Assembly: GCA_022225965.2 (NCBI GenBank)
Contig: JAKJXP020000017.1
Location: forward strand, 434,001 to 498,000
DNA: 64,000 nt
Origin: Diatrype stigma
Lineage: Eukaryota; Ascomycota; Sordariomycetes; Xylariales; Diatrypaceae
Direction of reading: 5' to 3'
Positions within the stretch are counted from its first letter, which is position 1. Every line of letters starts with the position of its first letter. Positions 46,829 to 58,777 of this stretch are shown here, piece by piece. The notes under the pieces were generated by a model that saw only the letters and a program-made list of their open reading frames with translations, was not told where the DNA came from and searched no databases. Made by a program: the position numbers and the translations under genes.

Positions 46829-47396
46829 CTTGTTTCGTCTCGTCTCGAATCCTTAGATCTAACAATCCCGGCCGGCGAGCAGATGAGATGTGAAGGTGAC
46901 AGGCAATCGATCGGAACCTTGAACTTTTGGTGATAGTCGCAAGCGTTGTAGAGTTACCGCAGAAAATTATTTTGACTGGGTATGTATGTATGTAGGGATG
47001 TATGTCAGTAGGTGCTTTATCGATAAGATAACTAACCCACCCTATCGATGCGCCTGGAAGTCAGCTTAGTGCTAGTCAGCCAGTTAGCCCGCCGTCGCTA
47101 GCGGGGTCTTCAGGCCTAGCTCACCAGCGGGCCCGGTTCGGTCGCAGCTCCTGCGAAACGATGCGATGCCGGTCACAGGCCGGTTCGATTCAAGGAACCA
47201 ATTAGGTGTGACGTAAAAAAAGAAAGGAGCAAAAAAAGTTCGACCGAACTCCAAGTCTTGATTTCGTCATAAGATATTATTGCTGTGTGACTGAGATTGA
47301 CTGTAATTGTGACTGCGACTGTATTATTTGCTGCCTGCCAGCCTGCCTAACATATACCCCTCGTCCCTCACTCACGCCTTTGAAGTCGTTGTCGAG
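46829..47396. promoter_or_regulatory. Bidirectional promoter region of LOC1 and HIS3
   Basis: The 568 bases separate the two divergent start codons. A TGACGTAA word near 47208-47215, just before an A-rich run, is a possible bZIP site. I do not find an exact TGACTCA general-amino-acid-control site. The final 100 bases before HIS3 contain TGACTG/GACTGC repeats. Confidence 0.45.
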
Positions 47397-47866
47397 ATGG
47401 GATCAGATAGCACCAGCACCGGCGCCCCGCGCTGGGCGGCACTGGCGCGCGATACCAACGAGACCAAGATCCAGCTCGCGCTGAACCTGGACGGCGGGCA
47501 CTTCCCCCCGGAGACGGACCCCCGGCTGGTGTCCAGCACCGAGGGCCACGCGAGCCAGGCGAGCAAGTCGCAGACCATCAGCGTCAACACCGGCATCGGC
47601 TTCCTCGACCACATGCTGCACGCGCTGGCGAAGCACGCCGGATGGAGTCTGGCTCTGGCTTGCAAGGGCGACCTTCACAGTACGTAACCGTACCGTGCCG
47701 TACCTGTTCACTCACTCGCTCCCTCACTTATTCACTGGCCTTGCTACATGACTACACTCTATACCCCCCCACCCAGCTATGGCTTCGATGAGGCAGGCAA
47801 GAAAGGGGTCATCACTGTCTCTATGCCTTGGTACAAGTCTATAAGTCTATATGCATACACACACAG

Positions 47867-47901
<35 letters not shown>

Positions 47902-48482
47902 CATCTATCATGAGTGCCTATGTACCTTGGCTGCTCCCTGAAAGCCCCTTTCCCCCCTCCCCTCCCCCTTTCCCTCTTACGCAATATGTATATCCTATAT
48001 TCAATTATACACAAACGAGTATGCACCTACTTACATCCGCCCTGCCCCCACCCCCTCCAGTCGACGACCACCACACAGCCGAGGACGTCTGCCTAGCGCT
48101 CGGGTACGCCTTCGCGACGGCTCTCGCGCAGGGCACAGGCGTCGCGGGCCTGGCGCGGTTCGGTTCCGCCTACGCACCCTTGGACGAGGCGCTGTCGCGG
48201 GCCGTGGTCGACCTGTCGAACCGCCCTTACGCGGTGGTGGAGCTGGGCCTGGTCCGCGAGAAGATCGGCGACCTCAGCTGCGAGATGATCCCCCACTGCC
48301 TGCAGAGCTTCGCCCAGGCCGCCCGCCTCACCCTGCACGTCGACTGCCTGCGCGGCGCCAACGACCACCACCGCGCCGAGAGCGCCTTCAAGGCCCTCGC
48401 CGTCGCCATCCGCGCCGCTGCCGCCCGCGTCCCCGGACGCGAGGGCGAGGTCCCGAGTACGAAGGGCACGCTGAGCGTGTAG
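47397..48482 (+). CDS. HIS3: Imidazoleglycerol-phosphate dehydratase (histidine biosynthesis)
   Basis: Two exons, 47397-47679 and 48061-48482, give 234 aa. The enzyme removes water from imidazole glycerol phosphate to give imidazole acetol phosphate, using Mn2+. Seen motifs are [17 protein letters not shown] [19 protein letters not shown] (His ligands), then [13 protein letters not shown] formed exactly across the splice, DLSNRPYAV, and [19 protein letters not shown] near the end. Length fits the monofunctional fungal enzyme. The 381 nt intron is long for this genome and holds a (CA)n(TA)n microsatellite; the DLH/IDDHH join proves there is no further exon in it. The start is the first Met before GSDSTS; the longer upstream frame has no ATG. 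Confidence 0.95.
47853..47902. repeat. (CA)n(TA)n microsatellite in the HIS3 intron
   Basis: About ten CA units with one CAGACA interruption run directly into about nine TA units. Confidence 0.9.
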
Positions 48483-49407
48483 TTTTGTTATTGGCTCGGT
48501 CGAAGGACAGGATATCTGGGTTTAGGGTAGGGGGTCGGGATTAGGAATCGGTCTGGGGCCGGGGGGAGACGAGCATAGGATGTGTTGAAACCTACAAAAG
48601 ATCTCGTGATGGGAACGGAATATATAACCTGGAAAAAGGGGGCGGGGGACGAAGCAGAACAAATAAAAGGGTGATCAAGAAAGGAACGACGAGTAAACTA
48701 TAGAACGAAATAGAATAACTAAATAAATAAAAAAAGTAAATGCACTCATACTTATGTTTTATGGGATTTCGTCCTGTCGCACATCTGGACTGAACCCTAT
48801 GGCTTTATTGCCCGTCTTGAAGACTGAGATGATAAGTCTCCTTCCAGATGTTTTTGTTGAAGCTGACTTGCTTCAGACGTAGTATTCCAAATCATCTCGG
48901 GAAGGACAGGCCCGTTTTCTTATGCGTACTGGACGTTCCCTGACAGATCTACGAATGGTTCACAAAAAGCATTACGAACGTAAAGCAAAAGTCACTACCA
49001 ACTTCAACTAAAAGTCGTGACTTTCACACATCATGATCGATGTATACTCTTCGAATCACCAATGTACACGGTCTGGGATATTAAGATGATTAATATGCGT
49101 GATAGAATTAGTTAGTTCTAAAGCCCCCCGAAATTATCTGTCTCTCCTTCCTCCACTGTTAGTCGTACATAAAATTAGCTCCGATGCCAATTTGCATTCT
49201 CAAGAGGCCACGAGCAACGGCTAATTCATGTGCCAGTCCCGTCCAGGGTATCATAACATGTTGTGTTCCATCATTCTTATCCTTTCGCCATTTTTTCAAG
49301 GTTCGTTCGTACACCGTCGTTCCCCCCTACGACCCGATCGCAGGCCCCCGTCATGAGCACGTCCAATTTCGTTCAGCTACTTCCGCAAGTAGGAGCGCAC
49401 TAAGTCA
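48483..49407. other. Intergenic region between convergent genes
   Basis: About 0.9 kb between the 3' ends of HIS3 and the MARVEL gene. It contains A-rich AATAAATAAA words near 48718-48735, consistent with a polyadenylation region for HIS3. No gene is supported. Confidence 0.55.
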
Positions 49408-50291
49408 TTAGTAACGGTAGCCGTTCGTGGTCCTGCCGGCTTCGTGGGCTACGCCGGTCTCGGGTTCGGGGTACGCGGTCTGGCCATCATGCTGGTAACC
49501 TGCCTCTCCGTATTTTGGGTATGTCGAGGGTTCGTTACCGACGGCGGTAGCCTCGGTATTATAGCTTTGACGGACCTGTTCCGGGGTAGCATGCACCGGG
49601 AGTGCATTTGGATTGTAAGCATCGGGCTGCTTGTTGCGTCGGAAACGTGCAAAGAAACCTCCCTTACCGCTGCCGTAGCCCGAGGTGTAGTTGTTGGCGG
49701 GGCTTGGGCCGAAGCGGATCTCCTTACGTCTGTGTCGAACAAGGACAATCTCCATCAATGCGGATAGAATGAAAAACAGGCTATATAAAACGTTAGACGA
49801 CACTCGGCGATGCGACGATGGGGGAAAAGGTACTAAAGAGCTTACATTGCAACGAGAGCAGTCGCGAAGACGGCAGTCTCCATCTGGCAGAGGATCTTGT
49901 AGGTCGGTAGGTCATCGGCCATATCCTTGGCATCGCCAGAGCCGAGGGGCGTTGTGACTTGGCCGGTGCATGAACCCGCTCCGTCACGATTCGCCTGCGC
50001 AACGTAGATGAAGGCGCCGACGAAGGCGATATCCAAGACGATGGCAATGAAGGACGTAAATGGGTGGCCAGCGAGACAGCAGAGTAGAAGAAGACCAAGG
50101 AAAGTGTAGACTACACCAATGCCGGTGATACCCTCAATAGCCCGCACCCATTTCGGAATCTGGATATCATGACGGGCCGCCTCGGCTAGGAAGTAAGAGT
50201 ACAGGGCGAGGCCGACCGCGCAGCAACCGAACTGGACGCCGCGGATCAGCCACTGAAGGAACTTAAGAGCAAAGGTTGATTTAGCCCCCAT
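49408..50291 (-). CDS. MARVEL-domain four-span membrane protein
   Basis: Two exons on the minus strand (50291-49846 and 49780-49408) join in frame to 272 aa; the 65 nt intron (GTAAGC to TATAG) lies in the fourth span, reading FATALVAI then LFFILSAL, which confirms the join. Four hydrophobic spans lie at about 10-32, 48-70, 78-100 and 138-163, with an extracellular loop between spans 3 and 4 containing two Cys (SCTGQ and ILCQME). A positively charged stop (RHRRKEIRFG) and a 100 aa hydrophilic Tyr/Pro/Asn-rich tail follow. This is the MARVEL topology seen in fungal NCE102-like and related plasma-membrane microdomain proteins; a specific role cannot be read from sequence. Confidence 0.8.
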
Positions 50292-51830
50292 GCTGGCGAG
50301 GTTTCTTCAAGTTAAGCTTAAACCCGAGTTTGTATTGATTGTGAGAAGTTCTAATGGTCTTGTACGCAGTATGACAGGAGTTGATAAGAAAAGAAGTTAG
50401 ATTTGGGTGTGTGTATATGTGTGTGTGTAAGTGGCTGCGTGCGACGGAACAGCGGGAGATGATTGACTTTTAGGTATGTCGGCAGGGGCGTAGGGGTGAA
50501 ATAAATTAGGGGATAGGAGACAGAGGAGGCAGTGGCGGAGGAAGCAGGTTGACAGAGGAGATGGAGGCAGAGGCAGAACAGGCAGACACCAGAACAAACA
50601 GAGATTACGGTGTGAAGGAACCTTGGGATATAGCGGGCCGGTCGTGGGTCATCAGAGTTTGGTATAATGTGGAATATGTATGTAGGATTGACGTCGATCG
50701 GTGTGAATCTGGTGGTTTGGGGAGTCAAGTGCACATCATTCTATGCTGAATAGGTACGTTTTGGCAGCGCTAACGCTCTACGGCTTCTTGAACTCCAATG
50801 GTCTTTCCACTATAATGACGAGCACTATCTGGAATAAGAAACCTCTGGCAACCACATAATATGGCTGTACATGTATGGCTGTATGGCGGTACTGCTATGG
50901 GTCGGTCAATGACAGGCGGATGAAGGAGGGTACGCAGTTTCTATGGGCCACCCGTTGGACTTACCAGTTTCGAGCATGATTGTCTTGATTGTCGCGACTC
51001 TTTTAGCACCAGACTGCCTCGTAGTTACCACAGCTGTACGAAGTAATTAGACACTCTACCACCTTACACGCAACGCTATTACCTCTTTAAAACAAATCCA
51101 GTCGGTAGTCACCACCAGTGTGACTGCCCTAGCAGTGCAGCTGCGTCCATAAAATGAACCGTGGGGAGGTATGACATCAGTTTCGAAACTTTTCTAGTAA
51201 GGGGCCCCACTGAGTCCATGACTGCCGATTCGCTAGTCTCAAGGAGGGCAGGGAAAAGAAGCCACATTTGGCGCGTCATCAATTGTGTGGCTCTGGACCT
51301 GCCAAGCCTACGAGCTAATTTGATAGTTTGATTCCCACTCATTGGCACTGCGAACTCCGACTTTTGCGAGGCAATGCACAAGTATTCGAGTGGCCCGTGT
51401 AGCACCTCGGACCCACCACCCGTTCAAACTCTAACTTCGTGGAAGACCCGTTCCTGTGATTTCAAAAGCTGAGCAATGAAATCCATCGATATCATCAATG
51501 GAATTGCATCGTATTTTTGCTATTTCTGAGTGCACATTCATGGTCCATGGTCGTTACCCTCAGGAACATATCCATCTCGTAAGCCAACGCAAGAAATGTC
51601 AGGATTGGTGGGTTGCTACACAAATAAAAACCGCAAAGTTCCATCCATCCATCACACAACCTTTCTCATTGCTCATCACATCATTAGGTATGCATGTGCC
51701 TACCAACCCCACCACACACGAAAGATCCCGCACGGCCAACTCTCCCGAAGTATGTAGGTATGCATGTTTGTAGCTTTACCGAGGCCTTGAGCTGCCCAAT
51801 GTCATATGGGAAATCGCGGTCGAGTTCGTG
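50292..51830. other. Intergenic region, no gene supported
   Basis: About 1.5 kb between the MARVEL promoter and the CENP-S 3' end. A 98-codon minus-strand frame at 51109-51405 looks protein-like but has no start context, intron or family motif that I can defend. Confidence 0.5.
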
Positions 51831-52294
51831 TCAACGTCTCGACTTGGCCTTTGCCTTTGCTGCTTTCTGTTGGTCCACGAAATCCTTGATGATAGCATGG
51901 AGGTCCTGGTTCCGTCTGGCAAGAAGCAAGACATCGTCTGTGGTGATGGTCGTCCGGCCAGCATGGCGACTGAAGTTCTCCAAGTCCAGTGCGACGTTCT
52001 CTAGACCAAGGTCAATTTCTGGTTCAGTCATCGCAACCCATAAGACAACCCCGACGAGGGTGGGTTTGCATACCGATCTGTGTCCAGACAGTCTCTGTCA
52101 ACGCCCCGATAAACTGAGGCGTGGCATTTCTGTTCCTCCGTAGATTCTCCTCGTCCACAATCTTGCCTATAGCAAACCACAAGGCTGCCTTCAAGCGCTA
52201 GACGACAAATAACACATCAGTAAATGATCATATAGGCAGGTTCCGGCAGAGCAGCAGCACTCACCTCTCGGGCATCATCAGCATCATCTGCCAT
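51831..52294 (-). CDS. mhf1: CENP-S/MHF1 histone-fold protein
   Basis: Three exons on the minus strand (52294-52265, 52197-52074, 52000-51831) join in frame to 107 aa. The first exon is 30 nt and encodes MADDADDARE. The histone fold follows: RLKAALWFAIGKIVDEEN (helix 1), TPQFIGALTETVWTQIENVALDLENFSRHAGR (helix 2) and TTITTDDVLLLARRN (helix 3 start), with a Lys/Ala-rich end. This matches the CENP-S/Mhf1 family, which pairs with CENP-X/Mhf2, binds DNA, aids FANCM/Mph1 at stalled forks and joins the CENP-T-W-S-X kinetochore complex. The third-exon acceptor was chosen as the AG before AACGTCGC, since it gives the conserved IENVALDLE helix; an AG 18 bases upstream stays in frame and would add six residues. 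Confidence 0.85.
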
Positions 52295-52939
52295 GGCTGA
52301 TATCTTTATGACATTCGCAAGACGGATCTGTCTTATAAGTCAGATATGTCAGAAATGTCATATGTAGGTGAACCGATAGTCGCAGCCTTTCATGTGCTCT
52401 TCACTACCTCATCAGACAGCACCTGGAACTGCTAGATTAGATAACTGGCTGTGGCTGCCGTAGGTGTGCGCTCAGACGCGTCAAGCGTGTCGCAACAGAA
52501 AAGTGGATATGTAAGTCAGACAAGCATCTGTCAAAACGGTCCAAACCCAAAAATGATCCAGAAATGGCCTAAGCTGCGGCAATTGAGAGACGCTTGAAAC
52601 ATTTTCACGATACCAGACAGCCAGGATAGTTTATCGTCAGTTCATCGCGCCCTTCCACCCTTTGAACTTCCGAAGTCGAGATAAAGTTAGAGAGTTTCCT
52701 TCGATCAAGAAGGCCAACCTCACCGCCTATCTCCTTCTCATTGCCTGTTCCTAGGTAGTGAACATTTATATCGCACTTAATCCTTATCTATATTCATCCT
52801 TCTCTTCCGCGACTCACTCAAGACAACGAACTCACCCGAACCCCAACGCGCGAACCCACTCACTCACTCACTCACGCACTGTCTCCCTGTCGCATCGCTC
52901 TATATACCAAACCACAAAACCCCCCCACAGACGACCACC
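52295..52939. promoter_or_regulatory. Divergent promoter region of CENP-S and PGA2
   Basis: The 645 bases lie between divergent start codons. There is a CACTCACTCACTCAC run near 52856-52875 and CT-rich sequence just before the PGA2 ATG, typical of fungal 5' UTRs. An MluI cell cycle box-like ACGCGT lies at 52476-52481 (in CAGACGCGTCAAG), which could couple CENP-S to S-phase (inference). Confidence 0.4.
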
Positions 52940-53425
52940 ATGGACGAGCTACAAGGCCTCTTCGAACACCTGTTCGGCTCCGTGTCCCAGCTCGCCGACC
53001 TCCTCTACACGCGAACGACCACGAACGTAGGGTCCTCCTTCAAGTCGATGAGCCCGCAGCAATGGATCCGCCTCGTCGCCATCGTCGGCGCGTACTGCCT
53101 GCTGCGGCCCTACGTGATGAAGATGGCGTCGAAGCACCAGGAGCGGCAGATGGAGAAAGCCGAGGAGGCCGACCAGGCGGCCGCCGCTGCTGCCGCCGCC
53201 GAGATCTCCCCCAACCAGCTGCGCGGGCAGGTGGGCATCCCCGAGGACAGCGAGGACGAGGACGGCGCGGAGCAGACGCAGGCGACGGCGGCGGACTGGG
53301 GCAAGAAGGCCCGCCGGCGGCAGAGACACGTCATCAAGAAGCTGCTCGATGCCGAGGAGGAGAGGCTGCGGAAGCTGCAGGAGGACGAGGAGGATAAGGA
53401 TATCGAGGAGTATCTCGTGGGGTGA
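52940..53425 (+). CDS. pga2: PGA2-like ER/nuclear-envelope trafficking protein
   Basis: Intronless, 161 aa. One membrane segment lies at about residues 37-53 (WIRLVAIVGAYCLLRPYV). It is followed by a charged coiled coil (KMASKHQERQMEKAEEADQ), a poly-Ala run, an acidic Glu/Asp stretch, and the family end: WGKKARRRQRHVIKKLLDAEEERLRKLQ with EDKDIEEYL. This order matches the Pga2 family (processing of Gas1 and Alp), small membrane proteins needed for protein trafficking in yeast. The start is the first ATG after a CCACC-like context (ACCACCATGG), an excellent initiation site. Confidence 0.85.
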   Translation: MDELQGLFEHLFGSVSQLADLLYTRTTTNVGSSFKSMSPQQWIRLVAIVGAYCLLRPYVMKMASKHQERQMEKAEEADQAAAAAAAAEISPNQLRGQVGIPEDSEDEDGAEQTQATAADWGKKARRRQRHVIKKLLDAEEERLRKLQEDEEDKDIEEYLVG

Positions 53426-54706
53426 TATATGGCATGATATATATGAGATATATGAGATATGGGATGGGATGAGATGGGCTCCTTTTCGTTTACCTGCTGC
53501 ATATACCGCCCGCTACTACTACCTACTACCACCGAATATGTAATAATAAAGGTTGCAGCTCAGAAACGGGAGCTCTCAACTCTCAATACAGATCGATTAT
53601 GAACTTCCCATAACCCCAGCTTCTCCTATACATACCAGATTTGTGATGGGATGGGCCGGGTAGTTCGCTCCCCCCGTGGAATGAGCCGGCTACCTATACC
53701 CTAAACAAACTTCCACGGCGACCAGTCCAATGGGTACTAATCGAATCCAAGAAGAGAATCGATTCATATCAACGCGGACACTGGTTCTGATAGCTACTGT
53801 TTCGAAATAGCTGGGTAGTCATGCTGGTAAGTGGCTTGCGCTGCCTGACTTACCTTAGGTAAGCAGCTGATCAACGACTAACTTCATATCCAGGTCTAAT
53901 CATACGAGTATCTTCAAGGTCTACTCAAGTCCTTCTTCTATCTTTCACCGCAGAGGTTATCGAACGTGCCCCTCTTTATTTTTCTTGATCTGCCACCAAC
54001 ATAGCCGGATCTGCTTTCATTGCAAGCCGGGTGTGAGCTTTTCATCCGAATACCGGCTTTTCCTCAGACATCATTCTTTTCCCGTTGCACATTACGTAGT
54101 CAGAGAGTTTCCGAGCCATTCCATCCATACATCCATCCATCCCAGCAGTATAACGCGCCGGAGAAAAGCTGACCAGAGAACTAGGTACGGGTCTCAGAAA
54201 CAGTCATGGGGGACAACGAACCTAGCGGGAGACAAGGGGAATATTTGTTGACTGATCTCTAAGCAGGCAGTCAGTCTACTTACCTACTTAGTACGCACCC
54301 GCTTGCACCCGGGAGATCAATCACCCTTTGGGCAACCTCATGAGAGAATGTGCGTTGCTTTCGTTCGGTGCTCGCCGACAAACTTTTGCCGTCTTTCCTC
54401 CTTCTTCCCCTCCAGAACCTTCTATTAGCTGCGAACTACGTACGGCCTTACGGCTACGACTGCGGCTACGACTACGGCTACTGCGGGTGGTGCCTCTCTT
54501 GACTAACTAGTAGTGGTGGTCACTGTCGTGACCGCCCCGTCGCCCGATCTCTGGAAGGAAGCGCGCAGCTACCTACGCACGCAACTGGAAGCGGTTCTAC
54601 GACAGGCTTGCCAAGGCATTATCGATGCTCCGGCCTTTTTCTGCTGGCTGGCTAGTAGATGGGTAGGCAGTTGGGTAGATCCTCTTGGGAGTGTATGTGT
54701 GCCCGT

Positions 54707-54728
54707 GTCTCTCTCTCTCTCTCTCTCT
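54707..54728. repeat. (CT)n microsatellite
   Basis: About eleven CT units in intergenic DNA. Confidence 0.85.
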
Positions 54729-55297
54729 TGCTCCCTCGAGCCATCGTTTGTTTCTACTACCTACAGGTTTTCCATGATCTGTCGACTTCGAAAAAGCTCG
54801 ATGATGAGCCGATGCCGCCCTTCATCCCCTGTCTCCCCCAAGAGCAGCTTTCGCTGCTGCTGCTGCTACTAGCGCGCGTGAGAGTGTGTGCATGGTGACG
54901 ACGCGGTGATCATTTGACCTCGTCATCCCGCGCCCTAGCTAGAAGGTTCGGATTTACGAGCGGCTGCTGCGTCTTTTCGAAGCCTTCTCTGAGGGATTAC
55001 AAGTTCTTGTGCTGGATGACGAGTCGGTCGGTTCGGTGAGGTTCGTCATATTACTATTAACTATTATTATTTTATTTTTGTTTAGCAAGCAAGGCGTCAC
55101 CGCTCTTCATGGTTGGATCACAGTCGCAGCGACAGCGAATGGAAACTAGCAAATAAGAATAAGAGCAGGACCTTGCGACGCGAAGAGGTTAGTTAGTCTT
55201 GTAGGTGAGTGAGTGTATCACTCGGTGGCCTCGCTCGTGTGTTTCCTGGGGCCTGCCTGTCTGCTTGCCTGCCTATCTCCGTGGCCATCTCATCGCG

Positions 55298-55434
55298 GTG
55301 TGTGTGTGTGTGCGTGGGTGTGTGTTTGCTACCTACCACAATAGCCTCCTTCTTTCCCACTGACACTCAGTCTCGTGTGCAGTATGTCTGCCTGTCTCTC
55401 TCTCTCTCTCCTCTGTGTGTGCGTGTGTGTGTGT
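55298..55434. repeat. (GT)n and (CT)n microsatellite cluster
   Basis: A GTGTGTG tract at 55298-55326 is followed at 55394-55411 by CT units and at 55413-55434 by GTGTGCGTGTGTG. Confidence 0.85.
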
Positions 55435-56892
55435 ATGTTCGAAGACGAGCAGAGCACCACAGCGCGGTACAGATGAGGCGTTCCTAGTCGGCTGGGCGTT
55501 TGCTAGCGCTTTTCGGAGATCCCCCCTGAAGATTCACCTCTGGTGGTTCGCGGGCAGGCATGCGTTGCTACCTACCTACCTACCCATTAGCAAGCAGGTC
55601 TATGCAGGCGATCTGTCTGATTATCCATCTAGGTCGATCGCGCGCCCCCATCGCTGGTGATCTCCGAAGAAGGCAGCACCGGCAATCCGGCTGTGCATTT
55701 CCTATTAGTCCCCAGCTCGCAGTGGCTTGCCTTTTGTCTGCCAGGTCTTGCTATGTGGACATGTACGTGATTCGTCACCAGATAGATGATGGACTGATTG
55801 TTTTACGTTTCGACTCGAACACACCTACACCTCTCATGTCGTCCTCTCTACGTACGTAGATGAGTAAGGAACGAATGTGATGTATCAAGACCGGACCTCA
55901 TAATTCACCGGCGAACGCCTGGCGTGGATTGACTGATTCCTCGCAAACGCGGATGGGAAATACAGTCTAGACTATTCTATGGCTGCTGCTGCTGCTACTG
56001 TGCGCACGGCATGGCATGGACGGAATCTGTTTCCTAGCCGTATGATGTTGCGGCCAGACCATGCAATTAATTAATGGATTAGGAAAGTCAAGCCAAGTCC
56101 CGGCGCTCTTGTGAGCTGAGCAGCAAGCTCATAACCCTCGGCTTTAGGCTATCTTGATTATTTTTCCGTCGAGGAGCTAGCTCTCGAGCCATTCCCTGCC
56201 GAGACGAGACCTAAAGCTTCACGTAATACAAGGTTAGGCCCGTAGTCTGTCTCGAAAAGTGCACAAATGCGTTCTCATGGAACAAACCCTCCTGGAAGAT
56301 AGGATGGGATGGTATCAGACTTGGCAAGCCTGCATTTGAGGCGCTCTTGTGTCAAGTCAACAAAGCCTTTGATCGACGCCTCTTATCATCGCGGGCCTTT
56401 TCCTATTGGTCACGCGAACAAGGGAAACGTGGTCGCGGAGAATTTCCATCGCCGAGAAAAAAACCTTGTGGAGGGGTGGGAAGGAAACGTCTTTCAGCGC
56501 AGGGCCGTCCCGGCGCTGTGGAAGGCTTTGAAGGTTGACAAGGAAAAGCCTCCCCTCCCGAGGCGGGTGTGCGCCGCAAGTGAAATGCGCCTGAATAAGC
56601 GTGGGTTTGACGGTCATAAGGACGCATCCATCATCCGAGGCCCTGGAAAGTCTATGGGCATTTCACCTCGTCCGTGGTTTCATGGGCGCGCCACATGGAT
56701 ATTAAAATCTGCAAGCCGAGATTTAGTATATCATGACAGCTCATCGCCGTTATCGTGCCATCCCCAATCTTGCATTGGCGACCCATAGACATACCCCAGC
56801 GTTAGAAAGGGGAAACCACCCAAGCCAAGCGTTTCCCGCTGGGTGAAGCCGTCCCGATCTTTTGCTTTGCTGGACCTCCGTGGTGGTGGTGG

Positions 56893-57240
56893 TTGCTGGT
56901 TCGTGTGGTCATATCTCCTGCAACGCTTGCACCGAGCGACGTTCGATACGAAGTTCTTGGGTCCGCACTGCTGCTTGCTGATCCTGGGAACGCATCCGAA
57001 GCTTTCGAAGGGGTGCCGGTGGATCTTCAAAGCTGTGAGACTTTGGGTAGCAACACAGAGCACCAAAGCAGGGCGTTGCGTCTCTTTATGCAGAAGGCGT
57101 CGTACCTGTATCACGTCGCCATGCCAGCGGCTGCCTTTCGGCAAACGACGAACGTGAGCTATCCAGAAATGGACGGCTCAACGAACACAAGCTTCGTTTT
57201 CAACAAAGGTATATCGTACCATGGGATGTCTGGACGGTAG
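56893..57240 (+). pseudogene. Protein-like fragment of unknown origin
   Basis: A 115-codon frame without an ATG start. Its content looks like real protein: VLGSALLLADPGNASEAFEG, VPVDLQSCETLGS, HQSRALRLFMQKASYLYHVA and an N-glycosylation site NVS. No matching exon upstream or downstream could be joined, and both strands carry frames here. It could be a gene fragment, an exon of an unrecognised gene, or chance. I do not recognise the family. Confidence 0.2.
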
Positions 57241-57279
57241 TAGTATGTATGTATCGGATCTTTAATTACCTAATAAATC

Positions 57280-57320
57280 CTCATGTCTCATGCCTCATGC
57301 CTCACGCCTCATGCCCCATG
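57280..57320. repeat. (CTCATGC)n tandem repeat
   Basis: About five imperfect heptamers CTCATGC/CTCACGC/CTCATGT. Confidence 0.8.
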
Positions 57321-58728
57321 GCTCGTCGCTTACCGCGCTAAGCCATCATCACTTCGTCTAGCCGCATATGCTGCATGCACAACCCGTCTAGCTCTGCCCC
57401 GGCGATGACGATGATTTGAAGAACAGTGAGTGGATAACTGCTGTATCTGCCCTGTCACCTACATATGTACATTAGAAGGGAGTCCACAGAGTTGCCGCAG
57501 CTCGATGAAGAACAGGCAGAAGCGAATCGATCCCTTACATGATCGTGTCGTAGAGGGCTTACAGACAGTTCCTACTTACGAGCTGCTTGCTGTGGCCCAC
57601 CGCTCTTTCGACAGACACACACTGTTGATCGCCTCTCGGGCGGGAGGACGTCTAACACGCACACGTGCACAGTTGACTGACTACTATGTATTGCACACAC
57701 ACTGAAGAAGACTCACCAGCTCACCAGCTCACCCAGGGGCCAGGGCAAACAATCGCTTAATAACTGGATCCAGTAAAGGTGTGTTACCGTCATGCCGTCC
57801 AACCTCGATTGTGCCCTCTGGCCAATGCCAAGGGGGGCAACCGGCAACGGTGGTGAGCTGATGGTCGCTGGGACTGGCAGAAATCAGAAACTGGGTGGAC
57901 GTCGGCATAAATTGGGGGCCGTCTTATGCCTGTTGCTGCCGTTGCCCTCGCACGTCGACAGATCCACTTGCGCCCGGCGAGCGTGCGGATAGCAGCTCTC
58001 CAAGTCATCACGAGGGATCACGAGGAGGAAAAAAAGAGAAGGGAGAAAAAATTTGATGGCGGAAGAATAAAAAAGGGGTAGAGGGGGGACAAAAGGGAGG
58101 CAAATCTGATGGAACGGGTCAAGGAAGTCGCCTAACTAGCCAAAACTGTACCTACATATTGTAGCATTCGCCTTGCCATCCATTACACTGATCTGACTGA
58201 TCTACGTAACTACCTCAAGGTACGTAGTCCGTAGCCTGGGTGCATGGCAAATTGGCGAATGGTTGGTTGCCTGCAAAGTTGATAGTATTGATAGGCTAAG
58301 TAGGCTTGATGGCAATAGGAAGGGGGTGTGGATTTTTGGGTTGGAACCCACGAACACGGGATTCGGGAACCCATCAGCCCACCATCCCACCAGCCCACCA
58401 GCGAGCGCATCAGCGCATCAGCGCATCAGGAGCATCTGCACATCTGGAACTTGCTGCAATGGCAATGACATACATAACGCATGGCAATGAGGGGCAATGC
58501 CCGCGATGCTAACTCGCTTCGGCAACGATGACAGTATCTTAGGTAGGTACCTACCGCAGCTACAGCTACCGGGTATCCACCCTGCCACCTTCACCTGCAG
58601 TCTTCAGCCCACCATCTTCGGCTTTACCTACAGTCTAGAGCAACTGCGGCAAGCGAAGCAGAGTGGCAGAGCACCTCCCTAGTCATAATCATTCAGTGAC
58701 TAAGGGGTATGTATGTATGTAGGAATAT

Positions 58729-58777
58729 GGAAGACGGAAGACGGAAGACGGAAGATGGAAAATGGAAAATGGAAAAG
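58729..58777. repeat. (GGAAGAC)n then (GGAAAAT)n tandem repeat
   Basis: Four heptamers GGAAGAC change stepwise through GGAAGAT into GGAAAAT units, showing array divergence from one end to the other. Confidence 0.85.

Noticed and set aside
51109..51405. 98-codon minus-strand frame
   Set aside because: Somewhat protein-like, but no second line of evidence.
54513..55487. Frames of 80-120 codons near microsatellites
   Set aside because: Their composition follows the CT and GT repeats and no join gives a longer product.
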